Origin: Jackrogersella multiformis
Lineage: Eukaryota > Ascomycota > Sordariomycetes > Xylariales > Hypoxylaceae
DNA: 64,000 bases
Reading direction: 5' to 3'
NCBI GenBank assembly: GCA_902806575.1
Contig: CADCXD010000018.1
Coordinates: 3,348,001 to 3,412,000, forward strand
Each line of letters starts with the position of its first letter. The first letter of the stretch is position 1. Both the position numbers and the translations under genes were made by a program. The notes beneath the pieces were generated by a model that was given only the letters and a program-made list of their open reading frames with translations, searched no databases and was not told the origin of the DNA. Positions 9,701-20,600 of the stretch are shown piece after piece.

Positions 9701-12374
9701 CTAGGATCAATTCTACAATATCCTGTTTCTCTGTCTTGATAGCTTCCATGAGGGCCTGGCCGTCTTGTGTATCAGCGTGAGCCAGAAGCATGTTTATTAA
9801 AGGTATGTCGTCGGGGTATGTAGTGACCGCAAATACCAAAGCTCTGTTCACCTCGCTTGACGGTATGCCACCTTCTAAGATCTTTTGCGCGAACGTAAGC
9901 CTATCCATCAGATCACGAATACGAAGGGCGTGAGGCATAGCAAACGCCATCGTAGCGGCATTCGGTTTAGCCGTGAATAAAACCTCCACCAACTGCATAT
10001 TTGCCGCCGCGACCGCGCGACATAATGCTTCAGCATTCATAGCGTTGATATCGGCGCCGTTTGCGAACAGGACCTTGACCGACGAGAAATTTTGCTCGTG
10101 CGGAGGTACCTTTAAAATGGCTTGCACTTCTTGTATAAGCAGTGCGGTCACAGTATCCTTCGACTGCGTCCGACGTAAAATTGAATTCAACTTATCCGTC
10201 TTACTCTGGGATGTTGGAAGTTTCGCCATGCTCTTCAAGCCTCGTTCCAAGCTTCCGGCATTTGGCTGTCCTAGACCGATAACCATCTCGAGTATTTCTG
10301 GGTCAGTTTGTAGTACAGCATGTTCTACGGCAATTCCTTCATTGATGTTGACATCGGCATTGCCTTGCTGTAGCAGGGTTTTAATCAGTCGTTTGTCCGA
10401 AGGATTAGCTTGCACCGCCACATCGACTGACGTGGACACTTCGGGTCCGCCTTGAGATGCACCAGCTGCTAGCAGCATGTTGATTATTTGGAGACGGATT
10501 GGGCCGTCGTCAACTTCCATTGCCCTTGGGATCGCTCTAGCTGCTACTTGAATCGTAGGCTTGCTCTTGAGCAACCTCTCTAGTAGTCGAACATCCCTTT
10601 GCGAGATAGCTGCGGTGATGGTATGGCCCTCGTTAAAGTTTACGTCAGCATTATAACGAAGAAAGAGAGCGACGAGCTTCTCGTCGCGATGTGGCGGTTG
10701 CTCGTCAATAGCATTTTCTAATGCAGAATGCACACATGGCCCTGTCAATCCTGCTCTAAGGAACATCTCGGCAATATGGTATCGTTCAAGAGACGGAAGA
10801 TTCCGTATGCTAGGGAATACTTGAGCGAGTGCGACGGGGTTCGGTGGTTTGTTCGATAAAATCAGGTTCGATATAGCGGTGTCTCCCCTTTTCACGGCGA
10901 TCTGTAATGCTAGCGCACCTTTATGATCCGTCGACGATATCTCGTGTCGTTCAAATACCATACTTCGAGGACCCTTTCGAATATCTTTGGTGCCAACAAT
11001 TTTCCCACCGGGAAATAACGGAGTGAGAAGTAGTTTTGCCGCCTCGAGATCGCCGGCTTCAACCGCATCAACGAGTGCCTCGTCTAACGGTGTACCTTCT
11101 GCACCTTTATGAAGCAGGAGATTTAGAAAAGAGTATCGCTCCTCAAATCTCATTTTCTTGGGTAGCAGCTCAACACACTCGGATGCGTAGTGAGAGCTGA
11201 ACTTAGATCTTCCACTCAACATGACATCCACCAAGTCGATCTTGCCCTTCGATACAGCTTTGCGAACCGCAATCGCGTCTTGATATTCGATAGATGCGCC
11301 GTAAGAAACTAGAAGACGTACCATTTCGAGAAAGTAGGTAGCGCATGCTTGGTTCAGGGCTTTTGATACCGAATCGCCGTCGGCTCCTGCGCACAATAGA
11401 ATCTCCGCCATCGCCATCTTCTCGTTCGGGTTAATATTTTGATGGCTCATTAATTGATCGAATGCTTCATTGAGGCCCGGTTGAACTGGTGGTTTATTGC
11501 CGAGAACGATGGCGAGGACAATATCTCTCCGGCCCATTGCCACGGCAGCTTTTAAGGCCGCGGCACCATCGTGATTACCGTCTGCTGTCGACTGGCTTAG
11601 GTGTATTACAGTACCCAGGCACCCAGCCCTAGATGCCTCGACCATAGATTGCGATATCCATGCCGCGGAGGGTCGCCCATCCGAACCTACGACAAGCGCG
11701 ATTAAGTCGGCTTGGCCGCCAACAACGCAGGCTTGTCGAAATGCATCCTGCCCGTCTGCTGTTTGACCTGCACTCGCACCGTATCTTATGAGTAGAGATG
11801 CGATTGCCACATTTCCGTTCCGAATCGCGGAGGGCAACGCGGTATCTAAACTTAGAGCATCGGCATACTGTAAGAGAATCTCAACCATTTCATAATGGCC
11901 ATTCTTAACGGCGAGATGGAGCACTTGACTGCGCTCAGCTAGATCGAGACTCTTCCTTCGGCTCAACAAACTGGTTCGGCTCTTCTGTGCTAAATTGAGG
12001 TTTCCGCCGGCCAGATTTAACCTGAGTATTAGACATTCAGCAACACCCGGTGATCCCTGATTGGTAACGTGAGCTACGAGAGCCTGGTAAATCTCTTTAT
12101 ATTCCCATGTCTTCTTCTTGGTCGTGAAGGCACGAGAGAGACTACTTTTTGAGTGGTGGAGTTGGGGCTCATTGATGCGCTGCCTCTTGAGAAGTTCCTC
12201 TGCGAGGAACTCGTCGTTGTCTGTCCGGTAGGACGGCGGTTGGTCAGGTCTTGGCGAGGGTAATGGTGGAGGTTGACGAGTTATACCCCATTCATCGCCT
12301 AGTTGCTGAAGTCTTGTTTGCTTGTTGTCATCTATGATAGGGGAGTGCTCCATACTGGCGTTACGACCAGGCAT
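6798..12374 (-). CDS. Giant ankyrin-repeat protein with C-terminal coiled coil
   Basis: A single uninterrupted frame of 1858 codons. Residues 1-90 are polar and Pro-rich, likely disordered. From about 140 to 1560 the protein is a continuous array of ankyrin-like helices, recognisable from endings such as LLLKHGADVNF and LLIERGAKVN. Many repeats are degenerate and are arranged in a longer composite unit of roughly 100 residues: GADVNF-type turn, D-(hydrophobic)-L-x-x-LL-x-x-KP, an AFP or AIP-containing helix, then LLxAGxxG. About residues 1640-1830 are highly charged with heptad-like spacing (Glu, Lys, Arg, Gln) and should form a long coiled coil. No enzymatic domain, NACHT or membrane segment was seen, so it is best read as an intracellular scaffold; function and partners are unknown. 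Absence of introns across 5.6 kb contrasts with most neighbours. The first ATG was used; MEHSPII at residue 8 is an alternative start. Confidence 0.9.
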   Translation of the reverse strand: MPGRNASMEHSPIIDDNKQTRLQQLGDEWGITRQPPPLPSPRPDQPPSYRTDNDEFLAEELLKRQRINEPQLHHSKSSLSRAFTTKKKTWEYKEIYQALVAHVTNQGSPGVAECLILRLNLAGGNLNLAQKSRTSLLSRRKSLDLAERSQVLHLAVKNGHYEMVEILLQYADALSLDTALPSAIRNGNVAIASLLIRYGASAGQTADGQDAFRQACVVGGQADLIALVVGSDGRPSAAWISQSMVEASRAGCLGTVIHLSQSTADGNHDGAAALKAAVAMGRRDIVLAIVLGNKPPVQPGLNEAFDQLMSHQNINPNEKMAMAEILLCAGADGDSVSKALNQACATYFLEMVRLLVSYGASIEYQDAIAVRKAVSKGKIDLVDVMLSGRSKFSSHYASECVELLPKKMRFEERYSFLNLLLHKGAEGTPLDEALVDAVEAGDLEAAKLLLTPLFPGGKIVGTKDIRKGPRSMVFERHEISSTDHKGALALQIAVKRGDTAISNLILSNKPPNPVALAQVFPSIRNLPSLERYHIAEMFLRAGLTGPCVHSALENAIDEQPPHRDEKLVALFLRYNADVNFNEGHTITAAISQRDVRLLERLLKSKPTIQVAARAIPRAMEVDDGPIRLQIINMLLAAGASQGGPEVSTSVDVAVQANPSDKRLIKTLLQQGNADVNINEGIAVEHAVLQTDPEILEMVIGLGQPNAGSLERGLKSMAKLPTSQSKTDKLNSILRRTQSKDTVTALLIQEVQAILKVPPHEQNFSSVKVLFANGADINAMNAEALCRAVAAANMQLVEVLFTAKPNAATMAFAMPHALRIRDLMDRLTFAQKILEGGIPSSEVNRALVFAVTTYPDDIPLINMLLAHADTQDGQALMEAIKTEKQDIVELILGKKTFPVEILNTGFAHATRGKNKRSRSMSSISLLKAGASGEVVSDALLAAATDGDVDFGTILVQNGGSVEHKDGQAIVEACKSGAVEVLAMLLAGDSIVGQKTLQRGFQAATQVGDLKKRAKIFKLLLQMGVSGEVVDAQLVSAVRYGNEGKDLVTLLLVYGASPDFNDGDAVDKAARSAFLGNLEMLLGIVDVGGRQKRPSSHTLVRAMDACWDLSKDTRFIVMNWVFESGKPVPSAVHDILNRAINEEEPEERLIELLINNRASPSANSCQTLIDATKTLPPLAFANLLESRISAEDASLVFSKAFVADNVTSWLSDRGYEIAKCLLEKGATGDGVGSAFAAVLGLYVETHAQLANNFVDLLLKHGADVNFNNGEAFQNAASQGDPDLLKRLLREKPNSQAMTFAFPRIFDAAASEEDVYDLITIFTEYGDGQTQMDVAFTHFGSEPVLIRALSQFPRSTKILGALLDAGFYHDQMTTYKVMQEIEEEEPVTLLMWALLQPQKKISSGVINLLIERGAKVNHETPISRITPLMLAIQCRRHDIVKSLLLADADVDVTDATGKSPLAMASAIGGDLAITMMSNLLAAGASRNDGSLHNAARELNLQAMQILVEYKHDPDFPSPLHGGRSALGELCLHAADFGEITPRREKAMEKAINFLLASESDITLKSDGKSVLLLALESADPLTSTKVLLRADMWKHINKTFNYYTDGKYTYSPTMYAQRVLPDSDHKSQLLTLLRANRGTDVYYANDGPQPSDAIGMPTSIQLEEQERKARQERLQKDNEEHMLAIQRNKELASVQAQIWASQAELEDARKKRAHSTELSAMQERARVEEELFNSAMRQQRARHTAEVKHQEMLTHAGLTRTQAIADAELAVESQKQSLMLQWERDIGNERVGNANQLSSIRLREREDLEQLDKVADIRLKLRIQEQKKLVDSQSTLAANIANAGPNARRQIGFVSGELGPD

Positions 12375-13916
12375 GTGGCATTAAACGGGCCAAGTACGAG
12401 GCTTGCTCACGATAGATGGACCAAACTAGGATCTCTCGGAAGACAAGGTCGAACCAAGCAATGGGCTTAGTAATTAAAGCAATTGTGCCCCTACAAGATT
12501 GAAAGGTAAGTACCACATAACCTCGTCGTAGCGATTCAGTCTCAAGTGGAAAGATGATGAGGGCACAAATAAGTCGTTACCAACGATGCGATAGGTAACA
12601 AAATTAAGTAACAAATGCGTAAATCAAATACTCCAAGTAATGCAAAATAATCGATTATAGTTCACCAGAACATGTTATATAGTCGAGAGGATGGAAATGA
12701 AAAACGAATGTAAAGGGTAACAGAGGTAAAAAGGTTACGATCATAAGGGAAAAAAGGATATTGGAAGGTTTCAAGGCGCCTCGAGGTTTGAGACAGAAGC
12801 TTAAGCCACATCCAGGGGTCACGAGTGGATCTACGGTTAGGATCTGTGGAGTTTCTGTAGCACCACTCATTACCCATTACCTAAGCAGCTAAGCAGCTAA
12901 GGTAGTATCAGTTAGCCAGCTCAAAGTGGCTGTGAAACTAAACCATATCGGCCAGTTTAAGGTTATCCATCCTGCCTGCCAGCCTGCCTACCTATCAGCC
13001 AATCCCCTATCCCTAATCCTGTTTTCTTGACCCACTTGTGGTTGCTTTTCCATCCTTCATTTTTCCGTCTTCCTATCGTCGAGATCATCTCTGTAAATCA
13101 CTTTTGCACTGCCACTCGCCGTCTTTCAACTAGATTCTCATCCAAAGCTTCTTTGCGACGAACAAGCCCTAAACTTGAGTTGCCGAGAACTGCCACGCGC
13201 CCCTTCATTTTTTATTCGCCCGTTTATATACAATCCCTACCACATGTGGGTTGTCACCTCGGCACCTAACTGTCTACCTAGGTAGGCGGTAGCAAAGAAA
13301 CGATGATACCATCCGAAGTTTGCTGCGTACGACGCGTTTGTGGCCAAGCAGATCGGCCCTACTAGAGTGTAATCGAGAACAATGAAAGACGCTGATTCGA
13401 CAACCCTCTAAATAATTGTCTATACACGTGTAAGTTAGCTTAACTATGTGGTGGCTGTGTGCAGTTCGGGAGATGCATGGGTCCTACTCGACCTGCCAGC
13501 CGCCCGAGTTATTGACTGCCTTGCAGTAGGCGTTCTAGCATTCTGGTGTTCCGGCCGAATACCCAAGAATATTACAGGGATATCGTAGGCAAGAAGGCAC
13601 ATTTCATGAAGTATGACCAATCGATGACAACCTGGAGACATCGTCGTCTAAAAGTTCAGCTTTAGCAATTACTCTGCGGCGAACACCACCACACTCTTGA
13701 ATTCCCAATCCGTCTTTTCGTACTCAATTTGGTTGAAAGTGTTATGGTATAAGCGACTCTTGATTCGGAACCGAGCTGTAATTTTTTGTCTATTCTATGG
13801 GGATAAACGTGTAATTATTGGCTAACAAGGTAGGCAAATGAAATCCTTTATCATGAAGTCCTTTATCAAATCCGACTAGCGACTCAAGGTAAATTACCTA
13901 GGTACTCACCGAGCTT
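12375..13916. other. Gene-free spacer
   Basis: About 1.5 kb upstream of the ankyrin gene and downstream of the epimerase gene. Several 65-80 codon open frames were examined and show no family character. The palindromic intergenic motif appears near 13277-13290 and 13896-13908. Direct tandem GCCTGCCTACC-like steps occur near 12975-13000. No RNA gene was recognised. Confidence 0.5.
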
Positions 13917-15324
13917 CTAAGAAGACTTACCCTTGACATTAGCCAGCAACTCAGCTGGGGGTTCCTGTCTGTATCCCTTAGGGTTGTTCGAAACCCACCG
14001 CCAAAGATCTTCGCATGCCTTCTCCATGGTGAGTTCGGTCTTCCAGTTTAATTCCTGGTTTGCCCGCGTCGGGTTGGCTGTAAGATCCAACACGTCACCC
14101 TGTCTTCGTGGTACCACCTCATACGGCAAGTCACGTCCAACAACCTTGCTGAATGCGTTGATGATTTCGAACACGGTGCTACCTCTGCCGGAACCTAGGT
14201 TCCATGCCTTGACACCAGGCTTGTGTTCCCGGAGGTAGTTCAGAGCGACTAGATGACCTCTCGCAAGGTCCACGACGTGGATGTAGTCGCGAATGGCGGT
14301 GCCGTCTCTGGAGGGATAGTCTATACATCTTTCTTAGCATCGTCTTATCTTCTAGATCTCAAAAGAATATCTGATTTACCTTCGCCGAATACCAAAAGTT
14401 TTGGTCGGTCGCCAGTCGCAACTTTGCCCAACAATGGGAGCAGGTTGTATGGTACGCCCTGGGGGTCCTCGCCCATGATGCCGGTGGGATGCGCACCGCA
14501 CGGGTTGAAATACCGTAGGTTGGCGCCGTTCCATTGCTCAAAAGGCTTGTCGGCCTTCTTGAGGCCCTGGCGTTGCGCACTAATGAAGTCTTCGATTATG
14601 TTCTCGACAATGGCCTTAGTTCGCCCGTATGTGTTCGTTGGCCCAATAGGGCAATGCTCTGGAATAGGAATCATGTTCTCGAAACGAGTGGCATCGCCGT
14701 AGACGGTCGCGGAGGAGGAGAAGACGATATTGCTGACATTGTGCTTCTTCATGGAACTCAGAAGGCAGATGGTACCCCCGACGTTCACACGGTAGTACTC
14801 GAGAGGGATCTCGGCAGATTCGCCGACGGCCTGGTTCGTAAGTCAGCGACGTGGTATCGGTGATCGACAGTCGAGTAGCTTGCCTTGAGCGCAGCAAAGT
14901 GGATAACGCTGTCAACATTAGGGTGCGCATCGAAGACCTTGTCAAGGCCAGCTTCATCGGTAAGATCGACCTTATAGAATGTCGGTCGCTTGCCGCTGAT
15001 GAGCTCGATGCGGTCGAGGGCGACCTCAGAGGAGTTGTACAAGTTGTCTACAATGATGACCTCGTAGCCATGTTCAAGTAGCGCAAGCGAGGTGAAGGAT
15101 CCGATATAACCCGTACCACTAAGCGCGCATGTTAGTATATGCCTAGGTGATTATCGGTTTGATTATCGATGTAATTATTTGTTGCAATTATTCGTTGCTT
15201 CTACTCGTTTAGGGGTATCGTTGTCGCAAATGGTGGGGGTTTGGCGAGGAAATATAATCATTATATATACAAGAAAAAGGGGGAGAACTACTTACCCAGT
15301 GATCAGAACAGTTCCTACGGCCAT
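13917..15324 (-). CDS. GAL10/galE: UDP-glucose 4-epimerase
   Basis: Interconverts UDP-glucose and UDP-galactose with bound NAD in the Leloir pathway and supplies UDP-galactose for glycans. Four exons on the minus strand, 15296-15324, 14884-15118, 14380-14830 and 13917-14320, give 372 residues, the usual single-domain length. The spliced N-terminus carries the Rossmann motif TGGTGYIGS at about 9-17, then VDNLYNSS, HFAALKAVGES, SSSATVYGD, and the catalytic YxxxK as TNTYGRTK, followed by NLRYFNPCGAHPTG and AIRDYIHVVDLA. There is no fused mutarotase domain as in yeast Gal10. The second intron (14831-14883) starts with GC, in the context AAG-GCAAGC. That non-canonical donor is needed to join HFAALK to AVGESAEIP. 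Exon 1 holds only nine codons and is separated by a 177-bp intron. Confidence 0.93.
14831..14883 (-). other. GC-AG intron in the epimerase gene
   Basis: On the minus strand the exon ends CTCAAG and the intron begins GCAAGC, ending TTACGAACCAG before GCCGTCGGC. No GT donor nearby gives the conserved join ALK-AVGES in frame. AG followed by GCAAG is the usual context of minor-class GC donors handled by the U2 spliceosome. Intron length is 53 bp, typical for this window. Confidence 0.8.
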
Positions 15325-17625
15325 CTTGACGGGTTAACAGGATCAATTGATGTTCTAAAGAGAGGATAATGGAGAAGTTGTTGTCTACGAAGGGGGAGGA
15401 TATATTGTTGTGTAATAGTGGGAGAGTCGCGACTTTTGAGGGTGCGGCGGTCAATAGCGATCTCCATTTTAAAATTGGATGAAATTGGAGGGGTCCCAAG
15501 CTTGCCCCTCCTTCTTACAAGCATATCCACAGTACCTAGAGTGGCTAAGTACTGTGTATAAGCAGTAGCGGGGGTGGGGTTGCACAGTATGGATGAGGTA
15601 TCCCTTAGTACCTACCTACCTAGGTAGGCAACCATAGGTGGGAAATATGAGACACTAGGGACAGGGATCTAGGAACACCTACATACATATCCTAGGAACG
15701 CCTATTAACCGTCGTTCGATTATCCGTTGAAAGTTACCAAGCAGACGGGTTGGATCAATATATTGTCATTATCGAGAAGATACCTTTAAATGAAATGTAT
15801 GTTACAGTTTAGGTAGCGAGAGACGTGACAGGATTTAGAATTAATTTTATTATAGGAGTAAATTCCTCGTTAATTCTTAAGTCGTTACTTTACGTGACAC
15901 CCGGGATAGTAATAATACCTATTATCTTGTGTTTGATTTCTTGGTAAGCAGAGCTGACTCGGTAGATAATAACAGAAAACAAGTATTAAATCCCAGCTGT
16001 CACAAGCTGATAAGTAATAAGGAAATAAGCAAATATATATGCTTGTACTTATATACCCTAGGTACATAGGCAGTGTTGCACATCTTTCTGTTTTCAGTGT
16101 GAGCCGTCGTTAATAATTACATGTAAAGAGTACCTATGTACTTAGCTACCTATATGTACCTGGGTAGGTAAGTATTTGGCCTCTTCATATCTAAGTAAAT
16201 ATCTTCAGTACTTATGTTGTTTCTTATAAAGCAACGAATCTTTTAGTTACCAGCCAATGCTAATATCAATATTAGGTAGGTAGAATTGGACCGGTTTGAA
16301 TGGCGTGCATTAGATCTATGTACGTAGTAGGTATCTGTGGGTGTGCAACATTTGCGCAATCAATCACCTGTTTAATGTTCCGTACGTACCTAGGTACCTA
16401 GTCTTAACTTCTAAGTACCCAGGTACCTATCTCATCGGGCAGGTACCTACGTCTTATATAATCAAGCACGTTCCAGCTTCCAAGTGGTTCCAACGTCACG
16501 GGAGGCTGCCAAGGAATGTGGCTTGAGCAGCTTTATCGTGGCGCGTGAATTCTGCGGGTCGAGTTTTGCTTTTGTTTAGGTACCTAGGTACTTAATACCT
16601 ACCGGCTCCAAGGTTTCGATGCCTGAGATACTTGGCTACAATCTCGAACTACACATACTACATACTACATACACAGCTAATAGGGTAGGCCAACGCGACG
16701 CGACCGGATGAGTTTAGAATTAACATTCCTCAATCCAGAACAATCCGTTATAAATTATGTGGTTATTTTGATGCCGATGAGTTCATTCCTTTCATTCCTT
16801 TGACGGTTGTAGATCCGCCAAGGGGCAAAGGCCAAAGAAACGGTAACAGAAAGTCATTGTTCATCTCATGTCTTAAACCGTCTTCGGAAGTTTCTCGTCA
16901 AGGCGCATCTCACCTCGACCTCGACAAGTCCTAGGTACTTACTTAGGACTACGGCCACATGCGTCGCCGCACCCGGTAGCCTTTCCCGCATATGCGCAGC
17001 GGTAGCTGTTAACAAAGCAGCAGTACCACTTTCGTGCCCCGACGCTTTCAGCATCACGGCATCTCGAGCTCTCTTTAGGTCTTAGGCAGGGTGGCTGGGA
17101 ATGACCAAAACCATTCATCTACATCTATTGCCATCAAAATCGTCGCCTCGTTTAATCTCACTTTTATCGCAATCTATTTCCAGCCAACCCACAAATCTCC
17201 CATCTTCCTGACTCATAATAGTCGACGATACTTTTATGGTTCGTGAAGCGTCACCACCTTACCTGTAGTTGAAATTTTAGGGTAAGGGTGAACTTGGGTA
17301 CGTTTTGAGTGATTCATATCTCTCCTCATCTTATCCGCACAGGTCTTAATTCCCTACTTCACAACATCTCGTACTTAACACATGAAGGGTTCCGTGGTTG
17401 TGAAAAATACTCTCATATTCATTTTGCCTAATCTATCATCAACCATCAACTCGTACCACTCATCTGCAAAGTGTCTTGCAATCCTAAAAATTACCCAGCA
17501 GTCTATTTATTCCCAAGCACTGTCATAAGAAATCTCTGTCTATTTTCGTCGTGTACTCATTTTGCATTTAGATTCTTGGTCTTTATCAATCAACTTACGA
17601 GGACCACCCGGAGTGTACATTCACC
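15325..17625. other. Gene-free region rich in CCTAGGTA palindromes
   Basis: About 2.3 kb between divergent gene starts (epimerase and SUN-domain gene). It contains a dense set of palindromic TACCTAGGTA steps, for example near 15608-15630, 16057-16065, 16385-16400, 16418-16428, 16441-16448 and 16577-16592. Small open frames are unconvincing. The last several hundred bases before 17626 are pyrimidine-rich and should hold the promoter and leader of the SUN-domain gene. Confidence 0.55.
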
Positions 17626-20600
17626 ATGTCGTCTACACGCAACACTAGGTGGAGAAGCCGTGCAGGCACAGCAACCAGCACTTCTACCACGCTACTAGCA
17701 CCCTATCGTGAACCGCCATCGGCAGATCTCCCTGGTCTGTATCCTGTTCATGATGGATCGTACGGTATCAATACTCATATAAATCTTGATTCCGTGAGAA
17801 GGAGACGGGGGAGAAAGTCCAAAACCGGCCTCGTCAATGAAGACGACGAGGATAGACGTTTTACGAGACGAATGCTAGGCAAGGATGGTAAACGCTTCAA
17901 TATGGACAGTGATCTACAAAGGGTCATCGAGGAGACTGTAGAGAAAGTTGAAAAAGACGACAATGCACTAAACGAACCAGAGGAAGTGGAAGTCGAAGAG
18001 GAAGAAGAAGAAGAAATCGGTCCCAGCCCAGTAAACCCAACTAACTCATATCAACCACAACATCGACAGGAAGATCCTTCGGACGACATTTGGATGGACA
18101 TGTCCCATGAAACCGGGGTCCAGCAACCTGGCATCCAGCAACCTAACATCAAGCAACCTGCGATCCCGCAACCAAAACCCAGACCTACGACCCAGCAAGA
18201 AGGGACCCAAAAACAGAGTCAACCCGGAATCAAGCCGCCGGTAACCAAGCCAAACACAGCCCAGTCAGAATATCAAGAACAATACGATGACGATGAATCT
18301 CAACCATCTCCCAGCATCCCCAGACTCGTGGGGTTATTTTCAGCTAGTAGTGCCAAGAGATATACACCACCATCTTCGGATATTAAGTATAGGTCCTCGA
18401 ATCCAGACGCTCTCATCCATAACCGACTACCTTCAGCGCCACCATCCACCCAGGCCTCTTTCTATCCAGTGACGAGCGGAAACGGTTCCTCCGTCAATCC
18501 AACATACCGTCCTAGTTCATCGAGAAGTTTCAATAACGAAAGCGTATTGTATGGTGATGCTACTTTTCAGACACCTCAACCCAGGGCCGGCTCAGCACCC
18601 GTACCCGGCTCTGCTTCTGCTTCTTCACCTGCTCCTGCACTCGGCTCTGCAACTGGTCTTATACCTCAACCTGCACCCGGTCTTACACCTGGACCTACAC
18701 CCAGTCTTACACCTGGCTTTGCAGGCTTTGCACCGGGCCCTGTGCCCGGCTCTGCACCAGCACCCAGCCCTGTATTTGGATCCAGCTCTGCATATCTACC
18801 CAGGTCTGTATTTGGATCTAGCTCGGCGTTTGGAGCTGGCTCTGCACCTGCACCCGGCTCTGTATTTGGATCCAGCTCTGCATTTGGAAACGGTCCTGCA
18901 ATCGGACTTGGTTCTGCGCTAGGCGCAGGCCAACCAGGACCTGAATCTTGGTACCGTACGCCCGAGACTGATCATAATCAGAGCACAACGCAGCAGAAGA
19001 GCACAAATCCCAATACTACGACGGATAATGATAAGTCTAAAGCTTTAGACCTACCTGAGAATCAAATACCCGAAGGGATGTCTGCGGATGAGTGGAAGAC
19101 AGTGCATAATCTTATTCATGACATGCGGATGCCGCTACAGCAACAATCCGACAAACCTTTCTATCCTATACCTTCTCTAACCCATTTAACGCCAGCGGAG
19201 ATCCAAGCTGCAGGAGCTCTAATATCAGATATGGGTAATGGCCCACAAGTGAGCAGGATCATGGAGGAGCTAGGCAGAGCTGCCCAGAAAGTCGGTCCTC
19301 CCCCTTCAAACACCATCAGGTTATTTGGTAACAAACCTCACACCAATGATACTTCTGGTGTTCAGAATGCTCCTGGTATCGGTGGCCCCGGTCTCGATGC
19401 CACCAGTACCGGCGCTAATGGACAAGGCACCGACACCAACGACTTGGCAGAAGATGCTGACGACGAGGAAGGTGAAGATGGTGAGGATGGCTCAGAATAC
19501 CAGGCTGCTTGGACGGCCGCAAATCGCTCTAATACTCAAAACCGACCAGCCCCCGTTAAACCAAAGTTACCCCAGCCTCGCCAACCTTCTCGTCGGAAAC
19601 GTCGTTCGTGGTATAGCTGGATCCTAGAAACTGGGGACATTTGGAGAACCACGGTTTTCGTATTCCTAAGTATCCTGGCCGGAGCATGGGTTTTGTTAAC
19701 CTTGATCAGTAGTAGCTACATGCCTACAAGAGATAACATCTTCAATAGCACCAGCCTCCAATGGCTTAATTGGGATAATGTTAAAGACAACGTCCTTCAG
19801 GCCATCCCATCAAGAATCGCCATTACCAATCCGATCCCGATACCAAAATTTGGCATGGGTGGTAACAGGAGCTTCGGTATCGGGAAATCAGATGATACAC
19901 AATCAAAGCTTACAGACGGCCTCGCGGCGAGAATCCCAGAAAACGTCTTTGTCGAAAAGGATAGGAATGGAAAAATGAAGATCTCACAGGATTTTTGGCA
20001 CGCGTTAAGAGATTTGATCAGGGAGGACGACATCATTCTTACGTTGGAGACTGCCAGGAAGGATGCGCCGGATGTCTCAGACGCGCATTGGCTTGCGATC
20101 AAATCCCGTCTGGTGAGGGATGGGTTTGGATTGCGTCCTGTGTCTACCAACAGCGTCGGCACTAACACAGATAAATCTGGGGATGTCGAGTGTCCGGCGG
20201 ATAAGGCGTCGCACGCTAAGTCCTGGGAGAAGTGGGTGAGGCAAAACGAGGATTCCCTGAGAAAGATGGTTGGTGGGCTTGCCATCTCCCGAGAAGAATT
20301 TATAACACTATTCAAACAAGAAATACAGTCCTACCAAACTGATATCCAGAGGGAGCTCGTGGCTCAGGACGCCCGGATTCAGGAACTCGTCACCGCCATG
20401 CTCAAACTCCGAGATTCAGCTAAGGACTCGCGCGGGTTGACCAGACAGGAGGTTCAAGCCATTTGCAACGCTGCCGTGCAGAAAGCCATCGAGAATGCCA
20501 AGCTCGACGCTGTGGCCAGCGGCCGCATACGCGGGCACGCGAACGACATGTTCATCAACCAGGTAAACTTCTTCGGTATCGGCGCCGGAGCCGTCATAGA

